Shown here: positions 27,289 through 36,045 of the stretch, one piece after another
Numbering within the stretch: position 1 is the stretch's first letter
Layout of the letters: every line of letters starts with the position of its first letter
Source of the DNA: Flavobacterium defluvii
Lineage (GTDB): Bacteria; Bacteroidota; Bacteroidia; Flavobacteriales; Flavobacteriaceae
Assembly: GCF_900129555.1 (NCBI RefSeq)
Contig: NZ_FQWC01000003.1
Location: 62,001 to 126,000, forward strand
Direction: 5' to 3'
DNA: 64,000 nucleotides
Position numbers and translations under genes: made by a program
Notes under the pieces: generated by a model
Seen by the model: the letters and a program-made list of their open reading frames with translations, nothing else
What the model was told of the DNA's origin: nothing
Database searches by the model: none

Positions 27289-27522
27289 TCAGACGATTTT
27301 GAGAGGATTGTTGAGATTATCGAGAATTTCCTGAACTTGTTCGAAATCGTCCGGATGAACTTTGAGTTTGATTCCGCCCAGCGCATTTGAATAAAGCGGC
27401 ATTACCGAAAGCGTTATTTCGTTTTCAAAAAAATATGGAATTTCTTCCTGTTCTAGTAAGTGTTTGAGAACCACTGTTTCGTGCAGATAATTGAAGACTG
27501 CAATGGTTTGAAAGCTATCCAT
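27289..27522 (-). CDS. DUF2007 domain-containing protein
   Basis: A 77-residue protein, IAVFNYLHETVVLKHLLEQEEIPYFFENE then GGIKLKVHPDDFEQVQEIL, a typical DUF2007 ferredoxin-like fold described as a putative signal-transducing or PII-like domain. No ligand is known. It is divergent from rnr and apparently monocistronic. Confidence 0.88.
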   Translation of the reverse strand: MDSFQTIAVFNYLHETVVLKHLLEQEEIPYFFENEITLSVMPLYSNALGGIKLKVHPDDFEQVQEILDNLNNPLKIV

Positions 27523-27632
27523 AAAAGGTGTTTTTGTAAATGTACGAAAAGTTATATTTTTAATAATTCTATTTGTTAAAAAGTATTATCTGATTTCTTA
27601 TTTGTAATTTTAAACCTTATAAGAAAAGATAT

Positions 27633-29813
27633 ATGAGTAAGAAAATTAGAAAGCCGATAAAAAAAGAGAAAGATTTCTCTGGGAAAATCCTGAAAATTTT
27701 ATCGCAAAACGCTAATAAGCCATTCAATTACAAACAAATAGGAGCAAAGTTAGAATTAGACGATACAAAAAGCAGAAATCAGATTATAAAAGATTTAAAA
27801 ATTCTGGCTGCTCAAAAGAAAATTATAGAAACAGAACCTGGAAAATATTTAATTAAAGCCGTTAGCCAGGATTATTATGAAGGAACGATAGATATGACGA
27901 GCAGAAAAACGGCATATTTTATTTGTGATGAATTTGAAGAAGATGTTTTTATTCCAACCAATAATTTGAATCGTGCTTTAGACAAAGATAAAGTAAAGGT
28001 TTACGTTTATAACAGAAGAAAAGGAAAAAGACCTGAAGGTGAAGTAATTGAAGTTCTTGAAAGAGATAAAACAGAGTTTGTTGGTGTAATAGATTTACAG
28101 CCAAATTTTGCTTTTGTTTCAACCGCAAATCCTAAAATGTATACCGATATTTTTATTCCAAAAGATAAAATTGGTGAAGCAGAAAATGGAGATGTAGTTT
28201 TAGTTAAAATTGAAGATTGGCCCAAAAGAGCTGATAGTCCGTTTGGATCTGTAATTAGAGTTCTCGGAAAACCTGGAGAACACAACACAGAGATTCACGC
28301 TATTTTAGCAGAATATGGATTGCCATCGGAATTTCCGATAGAAGTAGAAGTTTTTGCACAAAAACTCGATACCTCGATTCAGGAATCTGAAATTGCAAAA
28401 CGTCGTGATATGCGTGATACACTTACGTTTACGATAGATCCAAAAGATGCAAAAGATTTTGATGATGCCTTGTCTTTCAAAAAGTTAGAAAACGGAAACT
28501 TTGAAATTGGCGTTCATATTGCCGATGTTTCGTATTATTTGGAAGAAGGAACAATTCTGGATGACGAAGCATATCAAAGAGCAACTTCGGTTTATTTGGT
28601 CGATAGAGTAGTGCCAATGCTTCCTGAAGTTTTATCAAATTTTGCGTGTTCACTTCGTCCGAATGAAGAGAAATATACTTTCTCTGCGATATTTGAAGTT
28701 TCGCCAACAGCTCAGGTTATTAATCAATGGTTTGGAAGAACGGTGATTTATTCAGATCAGCGTTTTGCTTACGAAGAAGCACAATATATCATTGAAACAA
28801 AAGACAATACAATTCCGGTTGATGTTTCTATTACCGGAGAATCCTATGTTGTTTCTGATGAAATTAAAGAAGCGACTTTAAAACTAGATGAATTAGCCAA
28901 GATTTTAAGAAAGAAAAGAATGCAGCAAGGCGCTATTTCTTTTGATAAAGTAGAGGTAAAATTCAATCTTGATGAAGCGGGAGAACCAGAAGGCGTATAT
29001 TTTAAAATATCAAAAGATGCTAATCATTTGATTGAAGAATTTATGCTTTTGGCCAACAGAAAAGTAGCAGAATATATTGGTAAACAAAAGAAAACCTTTG
29101 TGTACCGTATTCATGACGAACCAAATGAAGATAAACTTATTGCAATGCAAACCGTAATTGCTAAATTTGGTTATAAGATTGATTTTAGAACAAAAGGCGA
29201 TATAGCCAAATCAATTAACACTTTGATGGAAGAAGTAAGTGGTAAGAAAGAACAAAATCTTATTGATACTCTTGCGATTAGAAGTATGAGTAAAGCTAAA
29301 TATTCGACAGATAATATTGGTCATTATGGTTTAGCTTTTGATTATTACAGCCATTTTACATCGCCAATTCGTCGTTATCCTGACGTCATGGTACATCGTT
29401 TGTTACAATATTATCTCGATGGAGGAGCATCTGTAGACGAAGAAACCTATGAAACAAAATGTCTGCATTGTTCTAATATGGAAAGTTTAGCAACAAATGC
29501 CGAACGTGACAGTATCAAATACATGCAGGTTAAATACATGCAGGATCATCAGGATGAAGAATTCCTTGGTGTTATTTCTGGTGTTACCGAATGGGGAATT
29601 TATGTTGAAATCGTTTCTAATAAATGCGAAGGAATGGTAAGAATCAGAGAAATAAAAGATGATTATTATACTTTCGACGAAAGACAATATGCTTTGGTTG
29701 GAGCTACTTCAAACCGTTTATTGCAATTGGGAGACGAAATTTATGTGAAAGTTAAAAATGCCGATTTAGTTAAAAAACAACTTGATTTTCATTTTTTAAG
29801 AAGAGCAGAATAA
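27633..29813 (+). CDS. rnr: Ribonuclease R
   Basis: A 726-residue 3'-5' exoribonuclease of the RNB family. The order is an N-terminal winged-helix domain (about 15-70), cold-shock/OB domains, the RNB catalytic core with TIDPKDAKDFDDAL (about 272-285) holding the metal-binding aspartates, SPIRRYPDVMVHRLL, and a C-terminal S1 domain (FLGVISGVTEWGIYVEI). It degrades structured RNA and takes part in rRNA and tmRNA quality control. The GIN-domain gene follows after 23 bases. Confidence 0.96.
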   Translation: MSKKIRKPIKKEKDFSGKILKILSQNANKPFNYKQIGAKLELDDTKSRNQIIKDLKILAAQKKIIETEPGKYLIKAVSQDYYEGTIDMTSRKTAYFICDEFEEDVFIPTNNLNRALDKDKVKVYVYNRRKGKRPEGEVIEVLERDKTEFVGVIDLQPNFAFVSTANPKMYTDIFIPKDKIGEAENGDVVLVKIEDWPKRADSPFGSVIRVLGKPGEHNTEIHAILAEYGLPSEFPIEVEVFAQKLDTSIQESEIAKRRDMRDTLTFTIDPKDAKDFDDALSFKKLENGNFEIGVHIADVSYYLEEGTILDDEAYQRATSVYLVDRVVPMLPEVLSNFACSLRPNEEKYTFSAIFEVSPTAQVINQWFGRTVIYSDQRFAYEEAQYIIETKDNTIPVDVSITGESYVVSDEIKEATLKLDELAKILRKKRMQQGAISFDKVEVKFNLDEAGEPEGVYFKISKDANHLIEEFMLLANRKVAEYIGKQKKTFVYRIHDEPNEDKLIAMQTVIAKFGYKIDFRTKGDIAKSINTLMEEVSGKKEQNLIDTLAIRSMSKAKYSTDNIGHYGLAFDYYSHFTSPIRRYPDVMVHRLLQYYLDGGASVDEETYETKCLHCSNMESLATNAERDSIKYMQVKYMQDHQDEEFLGVISGVTEWGIYVEIVSNKCEGMVRIREIKDDYYTFDERQYALVGATSNRLLQLGDEIYVKVKNADLVKKQLDFHFLRRAE

Positions 29814-29836
29814 GTATTAATTAAAAAAATAAAAGT

Positions 29837-30505
29837 ATGAAAAAGCTAATTATTGGAGCAGCAATTTTATTTGTACAAATGTCTTTTGGTCAGGTTACCA
29901 AAGAATTAGGAGATTTTGATACCGTAAAAGTTTACGACAAATTAAGTGTAAAATTAATTCAGTCGTCTGAAAATAAAGTTGTTGTAAAAGGAGCGCGAGA
30001 AGCAGAACTGGAAGCTGTAAATAAAAATGGCGTTTTAAAATTAAGAATGCCTTTTCCTAAACTTCTTTCAGGAAATGATCTTGAAGTAACTTTGTATTAT
30101 AAACATATTGAATTGATTGATGTTAATGAAGGAGCAGAAGTTACAAGTAAAGAAACTTTAAAAGCGACTTCATTTAAAGTTAGTGCGCAGGAAGGAGGAA
30201 AAATTAACGTAGATTTGGATGTTGATAAACTAAAAGTAAGTTCAGTTTCGGGAGGAGAAATCACTGTAACTGGTAAAGCAGATAACCTTGATGCAGGATT
30301 AGGAGCAGGCGGTTATTTCCTTGGAAGTAAATTAACCACTTCTCAGACCAAAGTAAGCGTTTCTGCGGGCGGAAAAGCTGATGTTAATGCTTCGACCCTT
30401 GTCGATGCAAAAGTTAGCGCAGGAGGCTCTATTTACATTTATGGAAAACCAAAACAAATTAATCAGAAAACAGTCTTTGGAGGTAAAATCGAAGAAGTAA
30501 AATAA
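29837..30505 (+). CDS. Secreted GIN-domain (DUF2807) protein
   Basis: A 222-residue protein with an N-terminal signal peptide (MKKLIIGAAILFVQMSFGQ) and a repetitive beta-rich body in which short G/V/S-rich strands (INVDLDVDKLKVSSVSGGEITV, ADVNASTLVDAKVSAGGSIYI) build the beta-helix of the GIN/DUF2807 domain. Such proteins are periplasmic or cell-surface, with unknown function, and are abundant in Bacteroidetes. It lies 23 bases after rnr and 14 before the LysE gene, so the three may be co-transcribed. Confidence 0.87.
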   Translation: MKKLIIGAAILFVQMSFGQVTKELGDFDTVKVYDKLSVKLIQSSENKVVVKGAREAELEAVNKNGVLKLRMPFPKLLSGNDLEVTLYYKHIELIDVNEGAEVTSKETLKATSFKVSAQEGGKINVDLDVDKLKVSSVSGGEITVTGKADNLDAGLGAGGYFLGSKLTTSQTKVSVSAGGKADVNASTLVDAKVSAGGSIYIYGKPKQINQKTVFGGKIEEVK

Positions 30506-30519
30506 CAAGTCGTATTTTG

Positions 30520-31200
30520 ATGATAAATGATATTCTGGCTGGACTGCCATGGGGACTTTTTCTAAGCTTTATGGTAGGTCCGGTATTTTTTATACTATTA
30601 GAAACCAGTATTACAAAAGGATTTAGAGCTGCTATAGTTTTTGATTTCGGAGTAGTATTAGGCGATATATTTTTTATTGCAATTGCTTATTTAGGAAGTT
30701 ACAGACTGATTTCCAGTTTAAAAGATAAACCTGCACTTTTTATTTTTGGTGGAATTATAATGCTGGCTTATGGCATAATTTCTTTTGTGAGATTACGAAA
30801 AGAAGAAAAAATAAACGATGAAGAGATTGATCGCGATATTATAAAAAGAAACTATGGAAGTTTATTTGTAAAGGGCTTTTTACTTAACGTTATTAACATA
30901 GGTGTTTTAGGTTTTTGGCTTGCAGTAATTATTTCTGTTGGTCCAAAATTAGAAATGCAAAACTCCAGAATGATTACTTTTTTTACTTCAGTAATTATAA
31001 CTTATTTGTTAGTTGATTGTCTTAAAATATTATTAGCCAAACAATTAAAATCCAAAATGACTCCAAACAATATCTTAAAAATAAAAAAAGGAATTAGTAT
31101 TGTTTTAATGGTTTTTGGAGTTGCATTAATAACACAAGGCTGGTTTCCAAAAGAAAAAGAAATGGTTAAAAACGCTTTTGAAAAGATTGAAAATAAGTAG
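30520..31200 (+). CDS. LysE family translocator
   Basis: A 226-residue membrane protein with six predicted helices and the LysE start PWGLFLSFMVGPVFFILLETSITKGFRAA, with the conserved GP in the first helix and a second-helix FDFGVVLGD. LysE/RhtB proteins export amino acids. The substrate is unknown. The frame starts at a TTG (30517) immediately before the ATG at 30520, which is chosen. A terminator follows at 31231. Confidence 0.87.
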   Translation: MINDILAGLPWGLFLSFMVGPVFFILLETSITKGFRAAIVFDFGVVLGDIFFIAIAYLGSYRLISSLKDKPALFIFGGIIMLAYGIISFVRLRKEEKINDEEIDRDIIKRNYGSLFVKGFLLNVINIGVLGFWLAVIISVGPKLEMQNSRMITFFTSVIITYLLVDCLKILLAKQLKSKMTPNNILKIKKGISIVLMVFGVALITQGWFPKEKEMVKNAFEKIENK

Positions 31201-31230
31201 TTGTTAATAACTCAAAAATATAAAATTAAG

Positions 31231-31254
31231 CCTCTGAATTTCAGAGGTTTTTTT
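31231..31254 (+). terminator. Terminator after the LysE gene
   Basis: CCTCTGAA-T-TTCAGAGG followed by eight T. Confidence 0.85.
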
Positions 31255-31275
31255 GTGTTTATAATCTTAGTTTAG

Positions 31276-31308
31276 AACTTTGTCAAAGTTTCAAACTTTG
31301 ACAAAGTT
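31276..31308. repeat. 33-nt perfect inverted repeat
   Basis: AACTTTGTCAAAGTTT (31276-31291), a central C, AAACTTTGACAAAGTT (31293-31308). It lies between the LysE terminator and the tRNA terminator and has no T-run of its own. It has the same design (16-bp arms, 1-nt centre) as the ORF6N hairpin at 9045 but a different sequence. Confidence 0.9.
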
Positions 31309-31323
31309 GACAACAAGACATAA

Positions 31324-31353
31324 AAAAACCTCTAAATTACTTTAGAGGTTTTT
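31324..31353 (-). terminator. Terminator of the tRNA-Cys gene
   Basis: AAAAACCTCTAAA and TTTAGAGGTTTTT pair over 13 bp around a TTAC loop, directly 3' of the tRNA on the minus strand. Confidence 0.85.
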
Positions 31354-31354
31354 G

Positions 31355-31425
31355 AGGCATCGTCCGGATTCGAACCGGAGTAGGAGCTTTTGCAGAGCCC
31401 AGCCTAGCCGCTCGGCCACGACGCC
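31355..31425 (-). tRNA. tRNA-Cys (anticodon GCA)
   Basis: The minus strand folds into a full cloverleaf. Acceptor GGCGTCG/CGATGCC has one G-U pair, the D arm is GCC/GGC, the anticodon stem GGGCT/AGCTC encloses the loop CTGCAAA (anticodon GCA), and the T stem TCCGG/CCGGA encloses TTCGAAT. The discriminator base is U73, a cysteine identity element. CCA is not encoded. Confidence 0.95.
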
Positions 31426-31519
31426 ATTACTTGAATGGACGGCAAAAGTAACTAAAATCTTTAAAATTCAAAAGTTTCAAAGTAACTATTTTAAAAAATT
31501 ACTCTTTTAATTACAAAAA

Positions 31520-31879
31520 TTACTTTCTTATTTCTGTCATTTTTATAGTAACTGACTCAACATCACCACCAATAGGAGGATTTATTTTAGAAACCCAAAC
31601 TGTTGTTTTTTCTACCGTTTCTATCTCTGCAAGCACTCGAATATTGATTCTTTTAGCAACATGTTCCAATAAATGCGACCGAATTGCCATTTCTTCTGTC
31701 ACAATTTTGTTCAAATGAACATAGTCAACAGTATCTAAAAGATGATCTGTTTCTGCAGATTTCTGTAAATTGGTTTTTATTTTTAGATCAACAGTATAAT
31801 CAGATCCAATTTTTCCTTCTTCAATTAAACATCCGTGGTAAGAAAATGTACGAATGTTTTTTAGTTTTATAACTCCCAT
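31520..31879 (-). CDS. folB: Dihydroneopterin aldolase
   Basis: A 119-residue FolB enzyme, which converts 7,8-dihydroneopterin to 6-hydroxymethyl-dihydropterin and glycolaldehyde in folate synthesis. It has IKLKNIRTFSYHGCLIEEGKIGSDYTVDL in two parts, LLDTVDYVHLNKIVTEEM and KINPPIGGDVESVTIKMT, in the family order, with the catalytic lysine in SKINPP. It starts 2 bases beyond the stop of the ParE-like toxin gene, so it appears to be the last gene of the antitoxin-toxin-folB operon. Confidence 0.92.
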   Translation of the reverse strand: MGVIKLKNIRTFSYHGCLIEEGKIGSDYTVDLKIKTNLQKSAETDHLLDTVDYVHLNKIVTEEMAIRSHLLEHVAKRINIRVLAEIETVEKTTVWVSKINPPIGGDVESVTIKMTEIRK

Positions 31880-31881
31880 TT

Positions 31882-32178
31882 TTATAGTTTTATTCTTGTA
31901 GTGTTTGGATCTTGGTAATTAGAAGTTACAGCATGAACAGCAACTATTTTGTTAATTTCATCAACTGTAAAGTGAATGGTGTAAGGGAATTTCTTTAAAG
32001 GTAAAGTTCTAATGATATTATATTTTTCCTCAAAAAATGGAAATGTATTTAAAGTATCTACATACTTTTGATACTCATTAAAGAATTTTGTTCCCAAACC
32101 ATTAGAAAGTGATTCATAATATTCTGCAATTTCATCTACTTCTAATTCAGCTCGTAAGAGAATAATTATTTCAAACAT
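31882..32178 (-). CDS. RelE/ParE family toxin
   Basis: A 98-residue basic/aromatic protein with the RelE/ParE fold pattern: EIIILLRAELEVDEIAEYYESLSNGLGTKF at the N-terminus and the C-terminal KFPYTIHFTVDEINKIVAVHAVTSNYQDP, the usual strand pair of ParE-type toxins. ParE-type members poison gyrase and RelE-type members cleave mRNA; the sequence favours the ParE branch but does not settle it. The start codon overlaps the antitoxin stop (TAATG). Confidence 0.82.
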   Translation of the reverse strand: MFEIIILLRAELEVDEIAEYYESLSNGLGTKFFNEYQKYVDTLNTFPFFEEKYNIIRTLPLKKFPYTIHFTVDEINKIVAVHAVTSNYQDPNTTRIKL

Positions 32179-32399
32179 TATTTTTTATTCCATTTAGCGT
32201 TGAGTCTTTTTTTAGATTCTTCCCAACTTACATAATCCTCTGGTTTAGCATTTTTTATCCTTTCTAAAACCATTTCTTGTTGCCATAACGGAATTTCATT
32301 CTCAACATTTTCATCTATAGAAACATCTGGAACATGTTTAAAAAAACTAATAAAAGTTTCGTAAAAATCGTCTGGAATTGTAACGGTTAATTGTCTCAT
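32178..32399 (-). CDS. Putative antitoxin of the ParE-type module
   Basis: A 73-residue acidic protein, MRQLTVTIPDDFYETFISFF followed by NAKPEDYVSWEESKKRLNAKW. The tail resembles antitoxins of the addiction-module-component type that pair with ParE-like toxins, and the VTIPDDFY start is typical of their N-terminal DNA-binding or dimerisation part. It overlaps the toxin start by one base. The frame extends to a TTG at 32408; the ATG at 32399 is preferred. A role in repressing its own promoter is assumed by analogy. Confidence 0.75.
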   Translation of the reverse strand: MRQLTVTIPDDFYETFISFFKHVPDVSIDENVENEIPLWQQEMVLERIKNAKPEDYVSWEESKKRLNAKWNKK

Positions 32400-32485
32400 A
32401 ATTCTCAATATTTATACAAAAATAATAAATAAATAAATTGCAGCTTTTGAGTTTAACGTTTCATGTTTTGCGCGACTTAGATAAC

Positions 32486-32508
32486 TTTAAACCTGAAACC
32501 TGAAACCT
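32486..32508. repeat. AAACCTGAAACC direct-repeat tract
   Basis: AAACCTG-AAACCTG-AAACC lies between the antitoxin and glnS genes. A longer, degenerate tract of the same words is at 44265-44313. Confidence 0.6.
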
Positions 32509-32514
32509 TTTTTT

Positions 32515-32522
32515 TATCTTTG
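32515..32522 (+). promoter_or_regulatory. Probable -7 element of glnS
   Basis: TATCTTTG matches TAnnTTTG, 18 bases upstream of the glnS ATG. Confidence 0.5.
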
Positions 32523-32540
32523 CTAAAATTACTATAAATA

Positions 32541-34658
32541 ATGGCATCAGAAGAGAAATCACTCAATTTTATTGAACAAATCATAGAGGAAGACGTAAAA
32601 TCAGGTCTTTCAAATACTAAACTTCGCTTTCGTTTTCCACCAGAACCTAATGGGTATTTACACATTGGGCACGCGAGTTCTATTGCATTAAATTTTGGTT
32701 TAGGAATTGATTATCAATCTCCTGTGAATTTACGTTTTGATGATACAAACCCTGAAAAAGAAGAACAGGAATTTGTTGATGCTATTAAAAAAGATGTAGA
32801 ATGGCTGGGTTACAAATGGGCAGAAGAACGTTATGCATCTGATTATTTTCAACAATTATACGACTGGGCAGTTTTATTAATTAAAAAAGATAAAGCTTAT
32901 GTAGATAGTCAGACTTCTGAAGAAATGGCGATCCAGAAAGGAACTCCAACAACTCCAGGAACTGACAGTCCGTACAGAAATCGTTCAGTTGAAGAAAATT
33001 TAGATTTATTTGAAAGAATGAAAAACGGTGAATTTGAGGCTGGTACACATATTCTTCGTGCAAAAATTGACATGAAATCAACAAACATGTTAATGCGTGA
33101 TCCTATCATGTACAGAATTTTACACAAACATCACCACAGAACTGGAGATATTTGGAAGATCTATCCAATGTACGATTGGGCACACGGACAAAGTGATTAT
33201 TTAGAGCAAATTTCGCACTCATTTTGTACACTGGAATTCTTGCCTCACCGTGAATTATACGATTGGTTTTTAGATCAGATTTTTGATGACAATAAGCTTC
33301 GTCCAAAGCAAAGAGAATTTGCAAGACGTAATTTATCACACACTGTTGTTAGTAAAAGAAAATTACAGCAACTAGTTAAAGAAAAGCATGTTAACGGTTG
33401 GGATGATCCAAGAATGTCAACAATTTCCGGATTAAGAAGACGTGGTTACACAGCTGCATCTTTACGTAATTTTGCGAATACAATTGGTATTGCAAAACGT
33501 GATAATTTAATCAATGTATCGGTTTTAGAATTCTGTATTCGTGAAGATTTGAACAAAATTGCACCTCGTGTAATGGCTGTTTTAGATCCTGTAAAATTGG
33601 TAATTACAAATTATCCGGAAGGAAAAGAAGAGTGGTTGGAAGCTGAAAATAATCAGGAAGATGAAAGTGCAGGTTTCAGAAAAGTACCTTTTTCTCGTGA
33701 ATTATACATTGAAAGAGAAGACTTTTTAGAAGATGCTCCGGCTAAATATTTCCGTTTGACTTTAGGAAAGGAAGTTCGCCTTAAAAATGCTTATATTATT
33801 AAAGGTGAGTCAGTTATAAAAGATTCAGAAGGGAATATTACAGAAATTCATGTAACATATGACACTGATTCTTTAAGCGGAAGCGGAACTGAAGCGAGTC
33901 AAAGAAAAGTATCGGGAACCTTACATTGGGTTTCTATCAAACATGCTTTGGAAGCTGAAGTTCGTTTGTACGATCGTTTGTTTACAGATGAAGCTCCGGA
34001 CAGTTATAAAGACAAAAATTTCTTAGATTTTGTGAACCCAAATTCATTAGAAATTGTAACTGGATTTGTTGAACCAAGTTTATCAACAGCTCAAAATGAA
34101 GATAAATTTCAGTTTCAACGTTTAGGTTATTTTACTGTTGATAAAGATTCAACTCCTTCAAAATTAGTGTTTAACAAAACTGTTGGACTAAAAGATGCCT
34201 GGGAAGAAAAGGGTAAAAAAGAAGAAAACAGCATCAATAATTCTTTGAAAGATATCAACAAATATTTTAAAGTTGAATCAAAACCTGAGAGAATTGCTAT
34301 TGAAAGTGCAATAGGAGAAAACATCAAAAACATCTCTAGTTTTTCACTTTTACAAAATTCTTTAAAGAAAAATATCAACAATAATAAGGCTTCGCTGTTG
34401 TTTTCTCAGTTTATTTTGAAATATTCAAATTGGAAATCTACAGATTTTGAAGAAGAAGATATTAAGAAATTATATTCAATGTCCTTAAAAAGTGAATCAA
34501 CTTATGTGAGATCAAAAGCACTTTTAAATTTAAGAGATATTGAAAGTGAAAGTTTCAAAAATCAATTTGATGATGAAATTTTAAAATTATATTCAAATCC
34601 ACCAAAAAATGCTTCTGAAAGAGAAAAAGAAATTCTCTCTGAAATGGTGAAGAAATAA
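32541..34658 (+). CDS. glnS: Glutaminyl-tRNA synthetase with a C-terminal extension
   Basis: A 705-residue class I synthetase that charges tRNA-Gln directly. The catalytic domain has PPEPNGYLHIGH (HIGH at 41-44) and the KMSKS equivalent VVSKRK (about 269-274), followed by the two anticodon-binding barrels. Family members without an extension are about 555 residues long. Here about 140 further residues (from about 565) form a charged, helical domain with many Ser, Asn and Lys, which may aid tRNA binding or interactions. It is monocistronic, with a strong terminator at 34677. Confidence 0.95.
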   Translation: MASEEKSLNFIEQIIEEDVKSGLSNTKLRFRFPPEPNGYLHIGHASSIALNFGLGIDYQSPVNLRFDDTNPEKEEQEFVDAIKKDVEWLGYKWAEERYASDYFQQLYDWAVLLIKKDKAYVDSQTSEEMAIQKGTPTTPGTDSPYRNRSVEENLDLFERMKNGEFEAGTHILRAKIDMKSTNMLMRDPIMYRILHKHHHRTGDIWKIYPMYDWAHGQSDYLEQISHSFCTLEFLPHRELYDWFLDQIFDDNKLRPKQREFARRNLSHTVVSKRKLQQLVKEKHVNGWDDPRMSTISGLRRRGYTAASLRNFANTIGIAKRDNLINVSVLEFCIREDLNKIAPRVMAVLDPVKLVITNYPEGKEEWLEAENNQEDESAGFRKVPFSRELYIEREDFLEDAPAKYFRLTLGKEVRLKNAYIIKGESVIKDSEGNITEIHVTYDTDSLSGSGTEASQRKVSGTLHWVSIKHALEAEVRLYDRLFTDEAPDSYKDKNFLDFVNPNSLEIVTGFVEPSLSTAQNEDKFQFQRLGYFTVDKDSTPSKLVFNKTVGLKDAWEEKGKKEENSINNSLKDINKYFKVESKPERIAIESAIGENIKNISSFSLLQNSLKKNINNNKASLLFSQFILKYSNWKSTDFEEEDIKKLYSMSLKSESTYVRSKALLNLRDIESESFKNQFDDEILKLYSNPPKNASEREKEILSEMVKK

Positions 34659-34676
34659 AAATAATTAGAATCTATT

Positions 34677-34704
34677 AAAAGCGCTTTTTATAAGCGCTTT
34701 TTTT
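34677..34704 (+). terminator. Terminator of glnS
   Basis: AAAAGCGCTT, loop TTTAT, AAGCGCTTTTTTT. Confidence 0.88.
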
Positions 34705-34749
34705 ATTATTTGTATTTTCTATTGAGATTAAAAATTTTATAAATATTTT

Positions 34750-34864
34750 AAATTAAAAGTGACTTTCATAGATTAATTTTAAGACATTTTTTAATTTTAT
34801 TGATCTCTTGAATTCTTTTTTAGAAATAGTTTTTTAAAACTCTTTATTTTAAGTTTTGCCTTTT
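34750..34864 (-). repeat. Intergenic repeat family, copy C (degenerate, inverted)
   Basis: On the minus strand it shares CTATGAAAGTCACTTTTAAT with copy A at 47554, a 20-base match (plus strand 34751-34770). The far end, CTTTATTTTAAGTTTTGCC, resembles the reverse complement of the head of copies A and B. The distance from CTTTCATA to the far end (about 102 bases) equals that in the other copies. Confidence 0.6.
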
Positions 34865-35019
34865 TTATGCATTTTTTTAATTTTCAATCTCAAAAATAGA
34901 AATTAGCTTACTTTCAAAATATTAGATAAATTTATTTATTTTAATATTTTATTAATTTTATTTATTATTTATAAAATCTATTTAAAATAAAATATTTATA
35001 GATAATATAAATTAATTTT

Positions 35020-35123
35020 AGCTTTCATAAATCTATTTTAAGCTAATATTTTAATTAGGTCGATATATAACTCATTTTTTGAATTATTGTTGATTTAAAC
35101 CTTTTATTTAACTTTTAGCTGTT
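35020..35123 (-). repeat. Intergenic repeat family, copy D (degenerate, inverted)
   Basis: It starts with CTTTCATA at 35022 and ends with TTTTAGCTGTT at 35113-35123, the reverse complement of the AACAGCTAAAA head of copy B. Its span of 102 bases compares with 104 in copies A and B. Against copy C it shares CTTTCATA.AT..ATTTTAAG. Confidence 0.6.
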
Positions 35124-35484
35124 ATTTTTGTCAGTTTAACTGGTTATTAACATACAATTGTTTATAAAGTTGCTATTTTTAACTCAATACCAAAAGTCAG
35201 AGATGATTTTATAAAAATTAATATTTCCGTGTAGATTTCTAATTTGATTTTCTTTAAAATAAAAAATGACATTTTCATTTTAAGATTATTTCTAAGCTGA
35301 TTTCTCGAAACAACAAATTTTATGTTCAAATTTTATTGTGATTTGATTTTGATAATATTTCGCGTAAAAGGTATTTTTCAAATTAATTCATAATCATGAA
35401 ATTTCCATAGCATTAGTTTTAGGCAAAATTGTTTTTATAATTCTGTTTGACATTTTTTAATTATAAAACTTAAATCTAATTATC

Positions 35485-35964
35485 ATGAAAATTTTATATT
35501 TTACGCTAGCAATGTTATTTGCAAATATTGCAATTTCTCAAACACATCAAATTACAAAACACAACGGAGAACAACTTGATGTTAATTTCATTAAAAATGA
35601 AAACGGTTTAATTTATTATTCGTTGAACGGAAGTTCTGAAGAAATTAAAATTAGTAAATATGCCGTTTCATCAATTACCAATAAGCAGACAAAACAAACT
35701 CAAAAAATCTCTGATAAAATAATAGTAGATTCAAAAGACGATTACAAAATGGTAACTGTTCTGCCTCAGGAAAAGACAATAGGACTGAAGCAGGCTGCAA
35801 GTTTTACCGGAGTTTCGACGAGGACAAAAGGTGAACCGCCAATTGCAAATCAAAAACAAACTGCAATGAGAATCAAAACTAAATCAGCATCAAATGGTTA
35901 TCCTTTTGTAAGCATTATTGAAAAAGCTGATGGAAAATATGAAGCTGTTGCTTATGTGTATTAA
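35485..35964 (+). CDS. Secreted hypothetical protein
   Basis: A 159-residue protein with a cleavable signal peptide (MKILYFTLAMLFANIAISQ). The mature part starts like many Bacteroidetes periplasmic proteins with a short beta-rich domain (HQITKHNGEQLDVNFIKNENGLIYYSL, KISKYAVSSITNKQ), then a lysine-rich linker and a C-terminal strand-rich segment. I do not recognise a named family. It stands alone after the large AT-rich spacer and before the YtxH gene. Confidence 0.7.
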   Translation: MKILYFTLAMLFANIAISQTHQITKHNGEQLDVNFIKNENGLIYYSLNGSSEEIKISKYAVSSITNKQTKQTQKISDKIIVDSKDDYKMVTVLPQEKTIGLKQAASFTGVSTRTKGEPPIANQKQTAMRIKTKSASNGYPFVSIIEKADGKYEAVAYVY

Positions 35965-36045
35965 TTATATTGTTAAATTTTAAATTTAGCAGTTTAGCCT
36001 TTTAAAAAAGAAGTATCTTTATTAATCACTTAAAACTGTAATATC

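Larger units (their letters stand above)
34705..35484. other. 780-bp extremely AT-rich intergenic region
   Basis: No open frame of credible coding character is present on either strand. The region contains two degenerate inverted copies (about 34750-34864 and 35020-35123) of the repeat family found at 47458 and 47896. No promoter for the gene at 35485 could be assigned with confidence. Confidence 0.6.

Noticed and set aside
27195..27386. Minus-strand 63-codon frame overlapping the DUF2007 gene
   Set aside because: It overlaps the 3' part of the DUF2007 gene in another frame and is low-complexity Lys/Phe-rich.
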